Shown here: piece by piece, positions 8,053 through 16,280 of the stretch
Numbering within the stretch: the stretch's first letter is position 1
How the letters are laid out: each line of letters begins with the position of its first letter
Assembly: GCF_000711965.1 (NCBI RefSeq)
Contig: NZ_KL544003.1
Coordinates: forward strand, 75,330-139,329
Direction: 5' to 3'
Origin: Actinomyces israelii DSM 43320
GTDB lineage: Bacteria; Actinomycetota; Actinomycetes; Actinomycetales; Actinomycetaceae
DNA length: 64,000 bases
Translations under genes and position numbers: made by a program
The notes under the pieces: model-generated
Databases searched by the model: none
The model's input: the letters and a program-made list of their open reading frames with translations, nothing else
What the model was told of the DNA's origin: nothing

Positions 8053-8874
8053 GTGGCTGCGCAGCGCGGGGACCGTCGACCGGGGCTGACCTACAGCCCG
8101 TCGGTCCCTGACGGGCCGGATCGCCCCTGGACCCGGGGGCGCCGCACCCGGTGGTGGCTCGTCGTGCCGGCAGACCTGGCCGCGGCGCTGCTCGTGGCCC
8201 TCTTCGCCGCCGCCTCGCTGCACGACGCCTCTCAGGCCCCGGCGCTGGCGGCGCGCACCGCGGGCGCCACCGCCCTGGCGTGGGCGGTCGCATGGGGCGC
8301 GCGGCGCGGACGCGACCACCTGGAGGTCCTGTGGCCCGAGGGGGCGATTATCGTCGGCGTCACCTGGGGCGCGTGCGCGGCGACGCGCGGCCTGACCGGT
8401 GGGGAGATCGTCTCCTTCTCCTTCATGACGCTGGCCTTCCTGGTCGTGTTCCAGGGCGGGTGGCGCTGCCTGTACGGCTTCGCCAAGGCCCACGACTCGC
8501 TCGTGCCCAAGGCGGTGCAGCGCCGGCTCGATGCCCAGGAGGCCCGGGGCGGGCCGGGCGGGCCCGTAGCTGCATCGGCGGCGGACGTACCCCTCCCTCT
8601 CGAGCGCGGTCAGCTGCTTGGACAGGGCCGAGTCGGGCGTCCCGACGGCCTCGCGGAGCTCGGCGAAGCGCATCTGGGCCCGGCCCTGCACCGCCCCGAC
8701 GGATCGCAGCGCGGCGCAGACCCGCAGCCTGCCCAGCGGGTGGATGACGGGGTCAAGCACGGGGACGAGCCGCGCCGAGAAGCGTCCAGGCGCACAGGGC
8801 GCCCGCCGCGGGCGCGATCACGGCTGCGGCCGCGGGCAGCCACGAGGCGGGAAGGGCGTCACGAGCTGCGATGA
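8053..8874 (+). CDS. DUF3054 membrane protein with an aberrant antisense tail
   Basis: Residues 30-155 are a DUF3054-type membrane domain with four predicted helices (LVVPADLAAALLVALFAAA, AARTAGATALAWAVAWG, IIVGVTWGACAATRGL, FMTLAFLVVFQGGW). After about residue 167 the sequence becomes a polar Arg/Gly/Pro-rich read-through. It is the antisense of a winged-helix regulator on the other strand, so roughly the last 105 residues are not native. The original stop codon seems to have been lost in a deletion that joined the two convergent genes near 8550. The role of DUF3054 proteins is unknown. Confidence 0.6.
   Translation: MAAQRGDRRPGLTYSPSVPDGPDRPWTRGRRTRWWLVVPADLAAALLVALFAAASLHDASQAPALAARTAGATALAWAVAWGARRGRDHLEVLWPEGAIIVGVTWGACAATRGLTGGEIVSFSFMTLAFLVVFQGGWRCLYGFAKAHDSLVPKAVQRRLDAQEARGGPGGPVAASAADVPLPLERGQLLGQGRVGRPDGLAELGEAHLGPALHRPDGSQRGADPQPAQRVDDGVKHGDEPRREASRRTGRPPRARSRLRPRAATRREGRHELR
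8545..8760 (-). pseudogene. truncated winged-helix (HTH_34-like) transcriptional regulator
   Basis: From the GTG at 8760 the product begins LDPVIHPLGRLRVCAALRS, then FAELREAVGTPDSALSKQLT (recognition helix) and ALEREGYVRRR. This is the DNA-binding core of small MarR/ArsR-like HTH_34 regulators. The dimerisation helices that should follow (RTW..LT..GR) are absent: after SYGPAR the frame enters the antisense of the DUF3054 gene and stays open to 7933 with no homology. The GTG overlaps the stop of the upstream membrane gene by 8 bp, so an operon rph-rdgB-membrane protein-regulator was once intact. It could still make a DNA-binding fragment. Confidence 0.6.
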
Positions 8875-9073
8875 CGACCAGAGGCAGGGCCCCGGCGGCC
8901 AGCACCCTGACCCAGTGGCTGCGGGGCTGCGCGAGCGGATCAGCCCACGGATCCTGGCGGAGGCCGGGACGGGTCAGGCGGGACCGCAGCATGACGCCGA
9001 GGACGAGCGTCAGTGCCCGCCTGCTCCCTCCGCCCGCGCCGGGCCGCCGCTCATCGCGCGATGCTGCCCGCAT
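8753..9073 (-). CDS. small membrane protein, function unknown
   Basis: This 106-residue protein has two hydrophobic segments near its C-terminus (VRVLAAGALPLVVIAA and AAAAVIAPAAGALCAWTLLG) after a basic N-terminus. The first ATG (9073) overlaps the end of rdgB by 23 bp; an internal ATG giving about 79 residues is an alternative start. Its stop overlaps the start of the winged-helix regulator. Small membrane proteins are often paired with HTH_34 regulators; no function is claimed. Confidence 0.55.
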   Translation of the reverse strand: MRAASRDERRPGAGGGSRRALTLVLGVMLRSRLTRPGLRQDPWADPLAQPRSHWVRVLAAGALPLVVIAARDALPASWLPAAAAVIAPAAGALCAWTLLGAARPRA

Positions 9074-9754
9074 TCGGCGACGACGGCACGAGCAGGGCGG
9101 CGAGCACCGGCGCCAGGGCGCGCAGAGCCCGGCCGCGGTGGGAGATCGCGTTCTTCTCCGCCGGGTTCATCTGCGCCGTCGTCCGCCCCGCGCCGCCCGG
9201 CGCGTCCTCCTGGACGGGCACGAAGACCGGGTCGTAGCCGAAGCCGCCCTCGCCCCGGGGCTCGCCCAGGAGGCGGCCCTCCATCGAGCGCTCGATCCTC
9301 GTGACCGTCGGCCGGTTATCCGGGCCGGGGGCGGCCAGTACCGCCGCGCAGGTGAAGCGGGCGGTGCGGTGGGGGTCCGTCACGTCGGCGATCTGGTCCA
9401 GCAGGAGGCGCAGGTTCGCCGCGTCGTCACCGTGGCGGCCGCACCAGCGGGCGGAGAAGATGCCGGGTGCGCCGCCGAGCACGTCCACGCACAGGCCCGA
9501 GTCGTCGGCGACGGCGGGCAGGCCGGTGACCCGCACCAGGGCGCGGGCCTTGATCTCCGCGTTGGCCGCGAAGCTGAGCCCGTTCTCCACGGGCTCGGGC
9601 GCGCCCAGGGAGCCGGCCGAGACGATCGAGCGCGGGTCCAGCCCGGGCACGAGCGGCGCGAGGACCGCCCGCAGCTCGGAGAGCTTGCCGGGGTTGTGGG
9701 TGGCCAGGACCAGCACGGCCCCGTCGGGCGCGGTCACGGCCGACGCCGACACGC

Positions 9755-9758
<4 letters not shown>
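9051..9758 (-). CDS. rdgB: RdgB/HAM1 non-canonical purine NTP pyrophosphatase
   Basis: The 235-residue enzyme hydrolyses dITP/XTP to monophosphates, keeping deaminated purines out of DNA. Motifs: [13 protein letters not shown] at the N-terminus, [49 protein letters not shown] and the C-terminal AISHRGRAL. The GTG at 9758 overlaps the rph stop (GTGA), so it is translationally coupled to rph. An in-frame extension to 9887 would lie inside rph and is rejected. The rph-rdgB pair is conserved; its orientation relative to murI is reversed from mycobacteria. Confidence 0.93.
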
Positions 9759-10567
<809 letters not shown>

Positions 10568-10767
10568 GGCGTCAGGCTACCGCTGCGCGGGCGCGCGGAG
10601 CGCCCCGATCCGGCCCCCTTCCGGCGGCTTCGGGAGCCGGGGCGGTCCCGCTGGCCGCGGAGGGTCACAGTATGGTCAAGAATGCGGATCTCCGGCCGCT
10701 TCCGCGGGCCGCGGGGGTATACCGGAGGGGTCCTTGCACACTTCCCACCCCCGAGGATCCCGTCATT

Positions 10768-11412
10768 ATGATCGTCTCCCAGATCGGTTCGCGTCGCCCG
10801 AGCAGGCTGCTGTCCGCCGGCGGCTGGCTCATCGCCCTGGTCATCGTCCTCGCCCCGGCGGCTGCCGGGTGCGACGACTCCGCCGCGCATGAGGCCGCCC
10901 CGGCCAGCGCCGCCGCCACGACCCCGGCCGCGGTCGAGGTCCCGGACGTCGTCGGCATGAAGGGCGACGACGCGGCCGATGCCCTCAAGAAGGCGGGGCT
11001 CTCCAAGGGCCCGAGCTATACGGACACCGATGGCGAGGAGTCCGTGTGGGATCCGGGAAACTGGTCCGTGACCGCGCAGAACCCGGCGGCGGGCGAGCAG
11101 GTCCCGGCCGACCAGGTGATCACGCTCACGGTCAACCACGACTCCGCCGATGCGGCGGCCTCGGCATCCGCGTCCGCGTCCGCGGCGGCGGCGTCCGCTG
11201 CGGCTGAGGCGGCGGCGTCCGCTGCGGCGGAGCAGCCCGCCCAGGAGCAGCCTGCCCAGGAGCCCCAGTCGGAGCCGGAGGAGCAGGCCCGCACGTACTA
11301 CGCGAACTGCACGGAGGCGAAGGCCGCCGGCGCGGCACCGCTGTACCGGGGCGAGCCCGGCTATCGGGATAAGCTGGACCGCGACCACGACGGGATCGCC
11401 TGCGAGAAGTGA
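10768..11412 (+). CDS. PASTA-Excalibur lipoprotein
   Basis: A 214-residue exported protein. An N-terminal hydrophobic segment (GGWLIALVIVLAPAAAGC) ends in a lipobox-like AAGC, suggesting membrane anchoring. Then come one PASTA-like domain (VEVPDVVGMKGDDAADALKK, to about residue 120) and a 45-residue Ala/Ser then Gln/Pro/Glu spacer. A C-terminal Excalibur calcium-binding domain follows (YYANCTEAKAAGAAPLYRGE and DRDHDGIACEK). PASTA domains bind peptidoglycan and Excalibur domains bind Ca2+, so a wall-associated Ca2+-dependent role is inferred. GAGGA lies 9 nt before the ATG. A longer in-frame start at 10672 is unlikely because it would bury the signal peptide. Confidence 0.8.
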   Translation: MIVSQIGSRRPSRLLSAGGWLIALVIVLAPAAAGCDDSAAHEAAPASAAATTPAAVEVPDVVGMKGDDAADALKKAGLSKGPSYTDTDGEESVWDPGNWSVTAQNPAAGEQVPADQVITLTVNHDSADAAASASASASAAAASAAAEAAASAAAEQPAQEQPAQEPQSEPEEQARTYYANCTEAKAAGAAPLYRGEPGYRDKLDRDHDGIACEK

Positions 11413-11429
11413 GCCGTCGTCGGTCCTGT

Positions 11430-11510
11430 GCGCAAGAAGGGACTCGAACCCTCACGCCCGAAGGCACCAGAACCTAAATCTGGCGCGTCTACCAGTTCCG
11501 CCACTCGCGC
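11430..11510 (-). tRNA. tRNA-Leu (anticodon UAG)
   Basis: On the minus strand the acceptor GCGCGAG pairs with CUUGCGC. The anticodon stem CCAGA/UCUGG holds the loop UUUAGGU (anticodon UAG), with a short variable arm and a GGTTCGAGTCC T-loop. No CCA is encoded. A TAGGGT -10 box (11522-11527) lies 11 nt upstream. Confidence 0.93.
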
Positions 11511-11559
11511 TTGTGCGACTCACCCTACCGCCTCGAGGTCCGCAGTGCTCACGCGCAGC

Positions 11560-11746
11560 CCGCGCCTTCAGGGAGTCCCGGAAGTCGCAGGCCTCCCTGG
11601 TGCAGCCGGGCGCGGAGGCCCTGGGGCAGAAGCGGACGACGACGCCGTGCTCGGCTGCGTCTGAGATCGGCCAGGGAGGCCTCGGCGCCGGCCGCGTCGG
11701 GAAGGGCGAAGTCGGGGGCCTCGTCGCCGATGGCGAGCTGGGGCAC
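11560..11746 (-). pseudogene. remnant of bcp-type peroxiredoxin
   Basis: From a GTG at 11746 the frame reads PQLAIGDEAPDFALPDAAG and SLADL, the start of a Bcp/AhpC-TSA thiol peroxidase. It then shifts frame: the peroxidatic-cysteine region APGCTREACDFRDSL is only found in a different frame, about 60 bp later. Homology ends near 11560, just before tRNA-Leu; the C-terminal two thirds is missing. The gene is therefore frameshifted and truncated. Confidence 0.75.
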
Positions 11747-11871
11747 AGCGTCCTCCTCTGCTGGTGCGACGGGCGCTGAACGGACTTGCGGACAGAGCGG
11801 GACCGCTCGGCGCGCCGGGCGGTCCCGCTCATTGCCATAATCCGGGACCGGACTTCCGATTGCGACTCGTC

Positions 11872-12057
11872 CTAGGCCGCCGGCGCCAGCGCCTCCTGCG
11901 CGGCCTGGACGCGTTCGAGAGCGCGCTCGAAGCGCGAGGGCGACACGGCGGCGCTCAGCGAGCTCAGCTCGGCGCGCGCGGCCGTGAGCTCGCGCTCGGC
12001 GGCCTCTCGGCGAGCCGGGGCGGTCGTGGTGCTGTGCGTACTCATCTGCGTACTCAT
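11872..12057 (-). CDS. small coiled-coil protein (DUF3618-like)
   Basis: A 61-residue protein, MSTQMSTHSTTTAPARREAA followed by an Ala/Glu/Leu-rich helical stretch (ERELTAARAELSSL, ERALERVQAAQEAL). A strong GAGGAGAAGGAG ribosome site precedes the ATG, which argues it is real. It is upstream of and parallel to the bcp remnant; DUF3618 proteins often neighbour bcp in actinobacteria, but the match here is weak. The function is unknown. Confidence 0.5.
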   Translation of the reverse strand: MSTQMSTHSTTTAPARREAAERELTAARAELSSLSAAVSPSRFERALERVQAAQEALAPAA

Positions 12058-12076
12058 CTGTTCTCCTTCTCCTCAT

Positions 12077-12092
12077 AGCCCCCGCGGGGGCT
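12077..12092. promoter_or_regulatory. 16-bp perfect palindrome upstream of the small protein gene
   Basis: AGCCCCCG/CGGGGGCT forms a perfect 16-bp palindrome 20 bp upstream of the ATG at 12057, just beyond its ribosome site. It may be an operator or the hairpin of a preceding transcript. Confidence 0.35.
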
Positions 12093-12398
12093 CCTCGACG
12101 CCGGGCGGAGTGCAGGTGGATCCTGCGGCCCGGCGGTGCTGTGGCTGCGGGGCGCCGCCGCATGAGTCGGGCGGCGGCGATCCCCCGGTGGTCGGGGCCG
12201 CAGAGAATCGCTGCGGCGCCCACGACCGACGCACGGATGAGCGATGTCGCGAGCTGCGGTCGATGAGGGCATCCTCCGGACCGTCGACGAACTACGATGC
12301 CGTAGAGGGCCAGCGGCCTCCGGGCCGCGCGAACTGCCCGCCCACCAGGTGCGAGACCGCAGGTGCACTCCTGCGACCTCCGCCCGGCCCGTGCGTGG
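12093..12398. other. 306-bp gap, no gene seen
   Basis: Open frames here are short, lack ribosome sites and show no recognisable motifs. It is the region between the tRNA-Lys genes and the small minus-strand gene; nothing is supported. Confidence 0.5.
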
Positions 12399-12472
12399 TA
12401 CCCCCTCAGGGACTCGAACCCTGGACACCCTGATTAAGAGTCAGGTGCTCTGACCAGCTGAGCTAAGGGGGA
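12399..12472 (-). tRNA. tRNA-Lys (anticodon CUU), copy with imperfect acceptor stem
   Basis: The D-arm GCTCAGCTGGTCAGAGC, anticodon stem-loop CTGACTCTTAATCAG (anticodon CTT) and T-arm are normal. The 5' acceptor strand UCCCCCU pairs with AGGGGGU except at position 1-72, a U-U mismatch. The copy at 12526 has GCCUCCU and pairs fully. The rest of the two genes is almost identical. Confidence 0.85.
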
Positions 12473-12525
12473 ATGCCTTGTTGTCTGATGATCACCGCCG
12501 CGCCCGTGCAGGAGCCCGGTAGTGG

Positions 12526-12599
12526 TACCCCCTCAGGGACTCGAACCCTGGACACCCTGATTAAGAGTCAGGTGCTCTGACCAACTGAGCTAAGGAGGC
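12526..12599 (-). tRNA. tRNA-Lys (anticodon CUU)
   Basis: A 74-nt minus-strand tRNA; acceptor GCCUCCU pairs with AGGGGGU using wobble pairs, and the anticodon loop CUCUUAA gives CUU. It is the upstream member of a tandem pair, 53 bp from the other copy. Confidence 0.93.
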
Positions 12600-12703
12600 G
12601 CGCACCAGACTGCATGTGCCTGGCGACGGTGGAACACTTTACTTCCCGACGGCGGGGCTGTCCAATCCCGAAAGCGCTGAATCGCCCCATTGTGCGGGAA
12701 GTC

Positions 12704-13768
12704 TCAGGGACGGTCGTGGCGTCCGCGGGGTCCGAGCTCGACCGCGAAGCGGTCGGTGGCGGTGATGAGCGCGGACAGGGTCTCCGGCTCGCTGTAGGAG
12801 TGCCCCGACGCCGGCGAGATGCGCAGCTCGGCCTCCGGCCAGGCGCGGTGCAGGGCCCAGGCCGTTCCGATGGGGCAGCACATGTCGTAGCGGCCCTGGA
12901 CAATCACCCCGGGGATGCCGTGATCGGCCAGCACGCGGGCGCCGTGGAGGAGCCGGTCCTCCTCAAGCCATCCGCGATGGATGAAGAAGTGGTTCTCGAT
13001 GCGGGCGAAGGCGAGGGCGAAGGCCGGGTCCTGAACCTCGTCGATATGGGCCTGGTCGCGCAGGAGCGTGGAGGTCGCCGCCTCCCAGGTCGTCCAGGCG
13101 ACGGCCGCCGGGCCGTGGACGGCGGGGTCGGGGTCGGCCAGCAGCTCGTGATAGCGCTCGATGTAGCCGCCCGGCCCCACGTCCCGGCCGGCGGCGGCGA
13201 CGTAGCGCTCCCACTCGTCGGGCCAGACCATGTCGGCGCCGCCCGCCTCGTAGTACCAGTCGAGCTCGCGCTTGCGCAGGGTGAACACGCCGCGCAGCAC
13301 CAGGGCCAGCACCCGCCCCGGGTGGGCCTGGGCGTAGGCGAGCCCCAGGGTGGATCCCCACGACCCGCCGAAGACGAGCCAGCGCTCGACCCCCAGGTGC
13401 TCCCGCAGTGCCTCCATGTCCGCCACCAGGTGCCAGGTCGTGTTCGTTGACAGGTCGGCGTCCGGCTCCCAGGCGTGGGGCAGGGAGCGCCCGCACCCGC
13501 GCTGGTCGAACAGGATGATGCGGTAGCGCTCGGGGTCGAAGACCCGGCGGTAGTCCGCCGAGCAGCCCGCGCCAGGCCCTCCGTGGACGAAGACCGCCGG
13601 AACTCCTTCAGGGTTGCCGCAGGTCTCCCAGTACACCCGCTGGCCGTCGCCGACGTCGAGCAGGCCCGAGGCCGTCGGCTCGATGGGCGGGTAGAAGCCG
13701 CGCGGCGATGGCGGGGCCGGGGACGCGGGGGCTGCGGGAGATTCCGAGGGTCCGGTCGTGTCTGCCAT
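12704..13768 (-). CDS. pip: proline iminopeptidase (peptidase family S33)
   Basis: The 354-residue alpha/beta-hydrolase removes N-terminal proline from peptides. Motifs: VFVHGGPGAGCSADY (oxyanion HGGPG), FDQRGCGRSLPHA (hallmark DQRGxGxS), nucleophile elbow GGSWGSTLGL, Asp in VQGRYDMCCPI and His in SPASGHS. There is no signal peptide, so it is cytosolic. The first 30 residues are Pro/Ala-rich and could be trimmed. A CACAAT box 6 nt before the ATG may be a leaderless -10. It is divergent from the ATP-grasp gene. Confidence 0.92.
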   Translation of the reverse strand: MADTTGPSESPAAPASPAPPSPRGFYPPIEPTASGLLDVGDGQRVYWETCGNPEGVPAVFVHGGPGAGCSADYRRVFDPERYRIILFDQRGCGRSLPHAWEPDADLSTNTTWHLVADMEALREHLGVERWLVFGGSWGSTLGLAYAQAHPGRVLALVLRGVFTLRKRELDWYYEAGGADMVWPDEWERYVAAAGRDVGPGGYIERYHELLADPDPAVHGPAAVAWTTWEAATSTLLRDQAHIDEVQDPAFALAFARIENHFFIHRGWLEEDRLLHGARVLADHGIPGVIVQGRYDMCCPIGTAWALHRAWPEAELRISPASGHSYSEPETLSALITATDRFAVELGPRGRHDRP

Positions 13769-13782
13769 GGGCGCATTGTGGC

Positions 13783-13871
13783 ACCGATGGCGCGGGCTGG
13801 GGGGACGACCGGCATCACGGTCCCCTCCGGCGTCGAGGACCTACCGATGGCTCGGGCTGGGGGAGACGACC
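13783..13871. repeat. 28-bp imperfect direct repeat in the pip/ATP-grasp divergent promoter region
   Basis: Copies at 13783-13810 and 13843-13871 share ACCGATGGC...CGGGCTGGGGG and end in GACGACC, differing by one substitution and one inserted base near the end. Their 60-bp spacing and divergent-promoter location suggest a pair of operators or a small duplication. Confidence 0.6.
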
Positions 13872-13927
13872 GCGGGGCTGGGCCCGGCCGAGCCGCGGCT
13901 GATTCACGCCGGCAGGATGCGCCGCGG

Positions 13928-13933
13928 TACCGT
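13928..13933 (+). promoter_or_regulatory. -10 box TACCGT, leaderless
   Basis: TACCGT lies 7 nt before the GTG at 13941. It fixes this start rather than longer in-frame options inside the divergent promoter region. Confidence 0.45.
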
Positions 13934-13940
13934 GGGGCCC

Positions 13941-14861
13941 GTGACCACCCCCATCGTGACGCTCGCGACCTGCGCCGACTATCCCATGCTCGACGACGAC
14001 GACCGCGGTCTGCCCGACGCCCTGCGGGAGCGGGGCATCGAACCGCGGGTGGCCGTGTGGAACGACCCGTCTGTCAGCTGGGACGACGCCGGCGTCGTCG
14101 TGCTGCGCTCGGTGCGCGACTACGCCAAGAGGCGCAATTACTCCAAGTTCCTGTCCTGGTCCCGGTCGGTGCCGTGCCTGGCCAACCACCCCGACGTCGT
14201 GAAGTGGAACTCCGACAAGCACTACCTGTCCCGCCTGGCCGAGCTCGGGGTCCCCATGATCCCGACCACCTGGCTCGAGCCGAGCGCCGGCTACTCCAAG
14301 CATCAGGTCCACACGCGCTTCCCGGCGCACGGCGACTTCGTCGTCAAGCCCGCCGTCTCCTCCGGCGGGCGGGGGACCGGCCGCTACACCGCGACGAACG
14401 CGCGGTCGCGCGCCGAGGCGATCAACGACACCATGCACCACATCGGACGAGGCCGGTCGGTCATGGTCCAGCGCTACCTGGAGGAGGTGGACCGCAAGGG
14501 CGAGTTCTCCCTGGTCTACTTCAACGGCGTCCTGTCCCACGCGGTGGAGAAGGCGCCCATGCTCCACCCGTCCTTCCGCTCCGTCGACGAGGTGCACGAG
14601 GAGATCGTCACTGCCCGGGAGCCCAGCGAGCAGGAGTGGCTGTGGGGCGAGCGGGTGCGCAAGGCCATTCACGGCCTGATCAAGGAGCGCTCGGGGCGCG
14701 ACATCCAGCTCCTGTTCAACCGCGTCGACGTCGTCGCAGACGGTCAGGGGAGCTTCTACCTCATGGAGGTCTCGCTCATTGACGCGGGCCTCTACCTCGG
14801 CTCCACGCCGGGCGCCCTGGACAACTTCGCCGACGCCATCGCCCAGCGCGTCTTCTGGTGA
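13941..14861 (+). CDS. ATP-grasp domain protein (RimK/glutathione-synthetase-like)
   Basis: A 306-residue cytosolic ligase-like protein. The N-terminal domain has TLATCADYPMLDDDDRGL. The ATP-grasp region has VPMIPTTWLE, DFVVKPAVSSGGRGTGRY (Gly-rich loop with the ATP lysine), MVQRYLEEV, GEFSLVYFNGV and the metal-binding YLMEVSLIDAGLYL. Such proteins join a carboxylate to an amine through an acyl-phosphate; the substrates are unknown. No operon partner is evident: satD debris follows. Confidence 0.8.
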   Translation: MTTPIVTLATCADYPMLDDDDRGLPDALRERGIEPRVAVWNDPSVSWDDAGVVVLRSVRDYAKRRNYSKFLSWSRSVPCLANHPDVVKWNSDKHYLSRLAELGVPMIPTTWLEPSAGYSKHQVHTRFPAHGDFVVKPAVSSGGRGTGRYTATNARSRAEAINDTMHHIGRGRSVMVQRYLEEVDRKGEFSLVYFNGVLSHAVEKAPMLHPSFRSVDEVHEEIVTAREPSEQEWLWGERVRKAIHGLIKERSGRDIQLLFNRVDVVADGQGSFYLMEVSLIDAGLYLGSTPGALDNFADAIAQRVFW

Positions 14862-14877
14862 GTCGCGAGGGGGCGCG

Positions 14878-15062
14878 ATGACGCCATCGCGCCACGTACG
14901 TGCTCACCATCAACCAGGTGCACAGCCGTCGCTCCCCGGACCGAGTCCCCGAGCTGCTCGTCGCGCTTGCCGATGTCGGCGTCTTAGCGCCTTTTGAGCG
15001 CACCGTGGGGGACAAGGTGCAGGGCGTGCCCGCTGATGCGGCGGCAGCGCTGGCGGCCGGCT
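14878..15062 (+). pseudogene. N-terminal relic of a SatD family protein
   Basis: In one frame the DNA encodes TYVLTINQVHSRRSPDRVPE then LLVALADVGVLAPFERTVGD and KVQGV, a clear SatD-family N-terminus. The nearest ATG (14878) is one base out of frame, an in-frame stop precedes the homology, and a further frame change occurs near 15060, after which only ALIEALSHG-like debris is seen. About two thirds of the gene is absent. Confidence 0.65.
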
Positions 15063-15218
15063 GCTCTCATCGAGGCCCTGAGTCATGGGCCGGAAGGAGT
15101 CCCGTCGTCCCGTCATGAGCCTGTCCTCGCTCGGCACGGCCCTGTGGGCGCTGCTGATCTCGCGCGGGCCTCCGGGAGGCTCCCCCCGCAGGATGAGGAC
15201 GTCGGGCGTGCCGTGGTG
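15063..15218. other. degraded gap between satD relic and yccF
   Basis: No intact gene or convincing motif is visible here beyond possible satD debris in the first 40 bp. Confidence 0.4.
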
Positions 15219-15224
15219 TAGACA
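15219..15224 (+). promoter_or_regulatory. -10 box TAGACA for yccF, leaderless
   Basis: TAGACA ends 6 nt before the yccF ATG at 15231. Confidence 0.45.
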
Positions 15225-15230
15225 GTCCCC

Positions 15231-15614
15231 ATGCGCACACTGCTCAACCTCATCTGGGTGGTCCTCGGCGGCTTCTGGCTCTGGCTGGGGTACGTCTTCT
15301 TCGGCATCATCGCCTGCGTCTTCATCATCACGATCCCGGCGGGGGTCGCCTCCTTCCGCATCGCCGGCTACGCCCTGTGGCCCTTCGGGCGCACCGTCGT
15401 CACCAAGCCCGGGGCGGGTGCCGTGAGCTGCCTGAGCAACGTGATCTGGTTCCTGGTCGCCGGCGTCTGGCTGGCGATCGGCCACCTGACGACGGCGGCC
15501 GCGCAGGCCGTCACCATTATCGGGATCCCGCTGGCGATCGCCAATGTCAAGATGATCCCCGTGACCTGCTTCCCCTTCGGCAAGGAGGTCGTCCCGGGCG
15601 ACGGCCTCCTGTGA
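15231..15614 (+). CDS. YccF domain inner-membrane protein
   Basis: A 127-residue membrane protein with two repeated YccF units, each a hydrophobic hairpin followed by a PFG signature: LNLIWVVLGGFWLWLGYVFF...ALWPFGRTVV and LSNVIWFLVAGVWLAIGHL...TCFPFGKEVV. The function of YccF proteins is unknown. The gene is monocistronic and convergent with ybaK. Confidence 0.88.
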   Translation: MRTLLNLIWVVLGGFWLWLGYVFFGIIACVFIITIPAGVASFRIAGYALWPFGRTVVTKPGAGAVSCLSNVIWFLVAGVWLAIGHLTTAAAQAVTIIGIPLAIANVKMIPVTCFPFGKEVVPGDGLL

Positions 15615-15655
15615 GGCTCCGACCGGCGAGACGGGCCCGCACGGGCCCCGGACCG

Positions 15656-16156
15656 TCAGGCGGTCAACGGTGCGAACGCGGCGCCCGTGACCGCCGCGAG
15701 GCGGTCCGGGGCGAGCGCCACGCTCATGCCCCGCTTTCCGCCGGAGACCAGCACGCGGTCGAGCGCCTCGGCCGAGTCGTCGATGACCGTCGGCAGGCGC
15801 CTCCTCTGGCCGAGCGGTGAGATGCCGCCGACGACGTAGCCGGTGATCCGCTCGGCGGCGGACGGCTCGATGAGAGCCGCCCGCTTCATCCCCAGCGCGT
15901 GCGCGGCCGCCTTGAGGTCCAGGCGATGGTCGGCGGGGATGACGCACACGCCGACGTCGCGGCCCTCACCCACCAGCAGCGTCTTGAGCACGACGGCGGG
16001 GTCCTCGCCGAGCGCCCGGGCCGCCTCGAGCCCGAAGCCGAGCCCGGAGCGCTCGTCGTGAGCGTAGGTCACCATCTCGTAGGGCACGCAGGCCTCCTCG
16101 AGCGCCCTGATCGCCGGAGTCGCCCCCGCGTGCCTGCTCCTGGTCTTCCTGCTCAT
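15656..16156 (-). CDS. ybaK: Cys-tRNA(Pro)/Cys-tRNA(Cys) deacylase YbaK
   Basis: The 166-residue trans-editing protein hydrolyses mischarged Cys-tRNA(Pro). The fold signature is complete: PAIRALEEACVPYEMVTYAH, the conserved Lys in VVLKTLLV, VCVIPADHRLDLKAAA, YVVGGISPLGQRRRLPTVID, and the C-terminal SGGKRGMSVALAPDRL. A TAGGGT box 7 nt before the ATG supports a leaderless start. Confidence 0.92.
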   Translation of the reverse strand: MSRKTRSRHAGATPAIRALEEACVPYEMVTYAHDERSGLGFGLEAARALGEDPAVVLKTLLVGEGRDVGVCVIPADHRLDLKAAAHALGMKRAALIEPSAAERITGYVVGGISPLGQRRRLPTVIDDSAEALDRVLVSGGKRGMSVALAPDRLAAVTGAAFAPLTA

Positions 16157-16163
16157 GACGGCG

Positions 16164-16169
16164 ACCCTA
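16164..16169 (-). promoter_or_regulatory. -10 box TAGGGT for ybaK, leaderless
   Basis: On the minus strand TAGGGT is followed by 7 nt and the ybaK ATG. Confidence 0.5.
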
Positions 16170-16268
16170 CTCGCGCCGGGGAGGGGCGGGCGGCCCCGAC
16201 CGGCGGGGCGAGTCCCTCAGGGGACGGCCGTGAGAGGGAGGCCATCGATGCCCGGTGCGGGCTTCGGT

Positions 16269-16274
16269 TAGCGT
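16269..16274 (+). promoter_or_regulatory. -10 box TAGCGT for mmuM, leaderless
   Basis: TAGCGT ends 6 nt before the mmuM ATG at 16281. Confidence 0.5.
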
Positions 16275-16280
16275 GTCGCC

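Noticed and set aside
12054..12428. Minus-strand frame spanning the gap and tRNA-Lys
   Set aside because: It overlaps a tRNA, has no ribosome site and no protein-like motifs.
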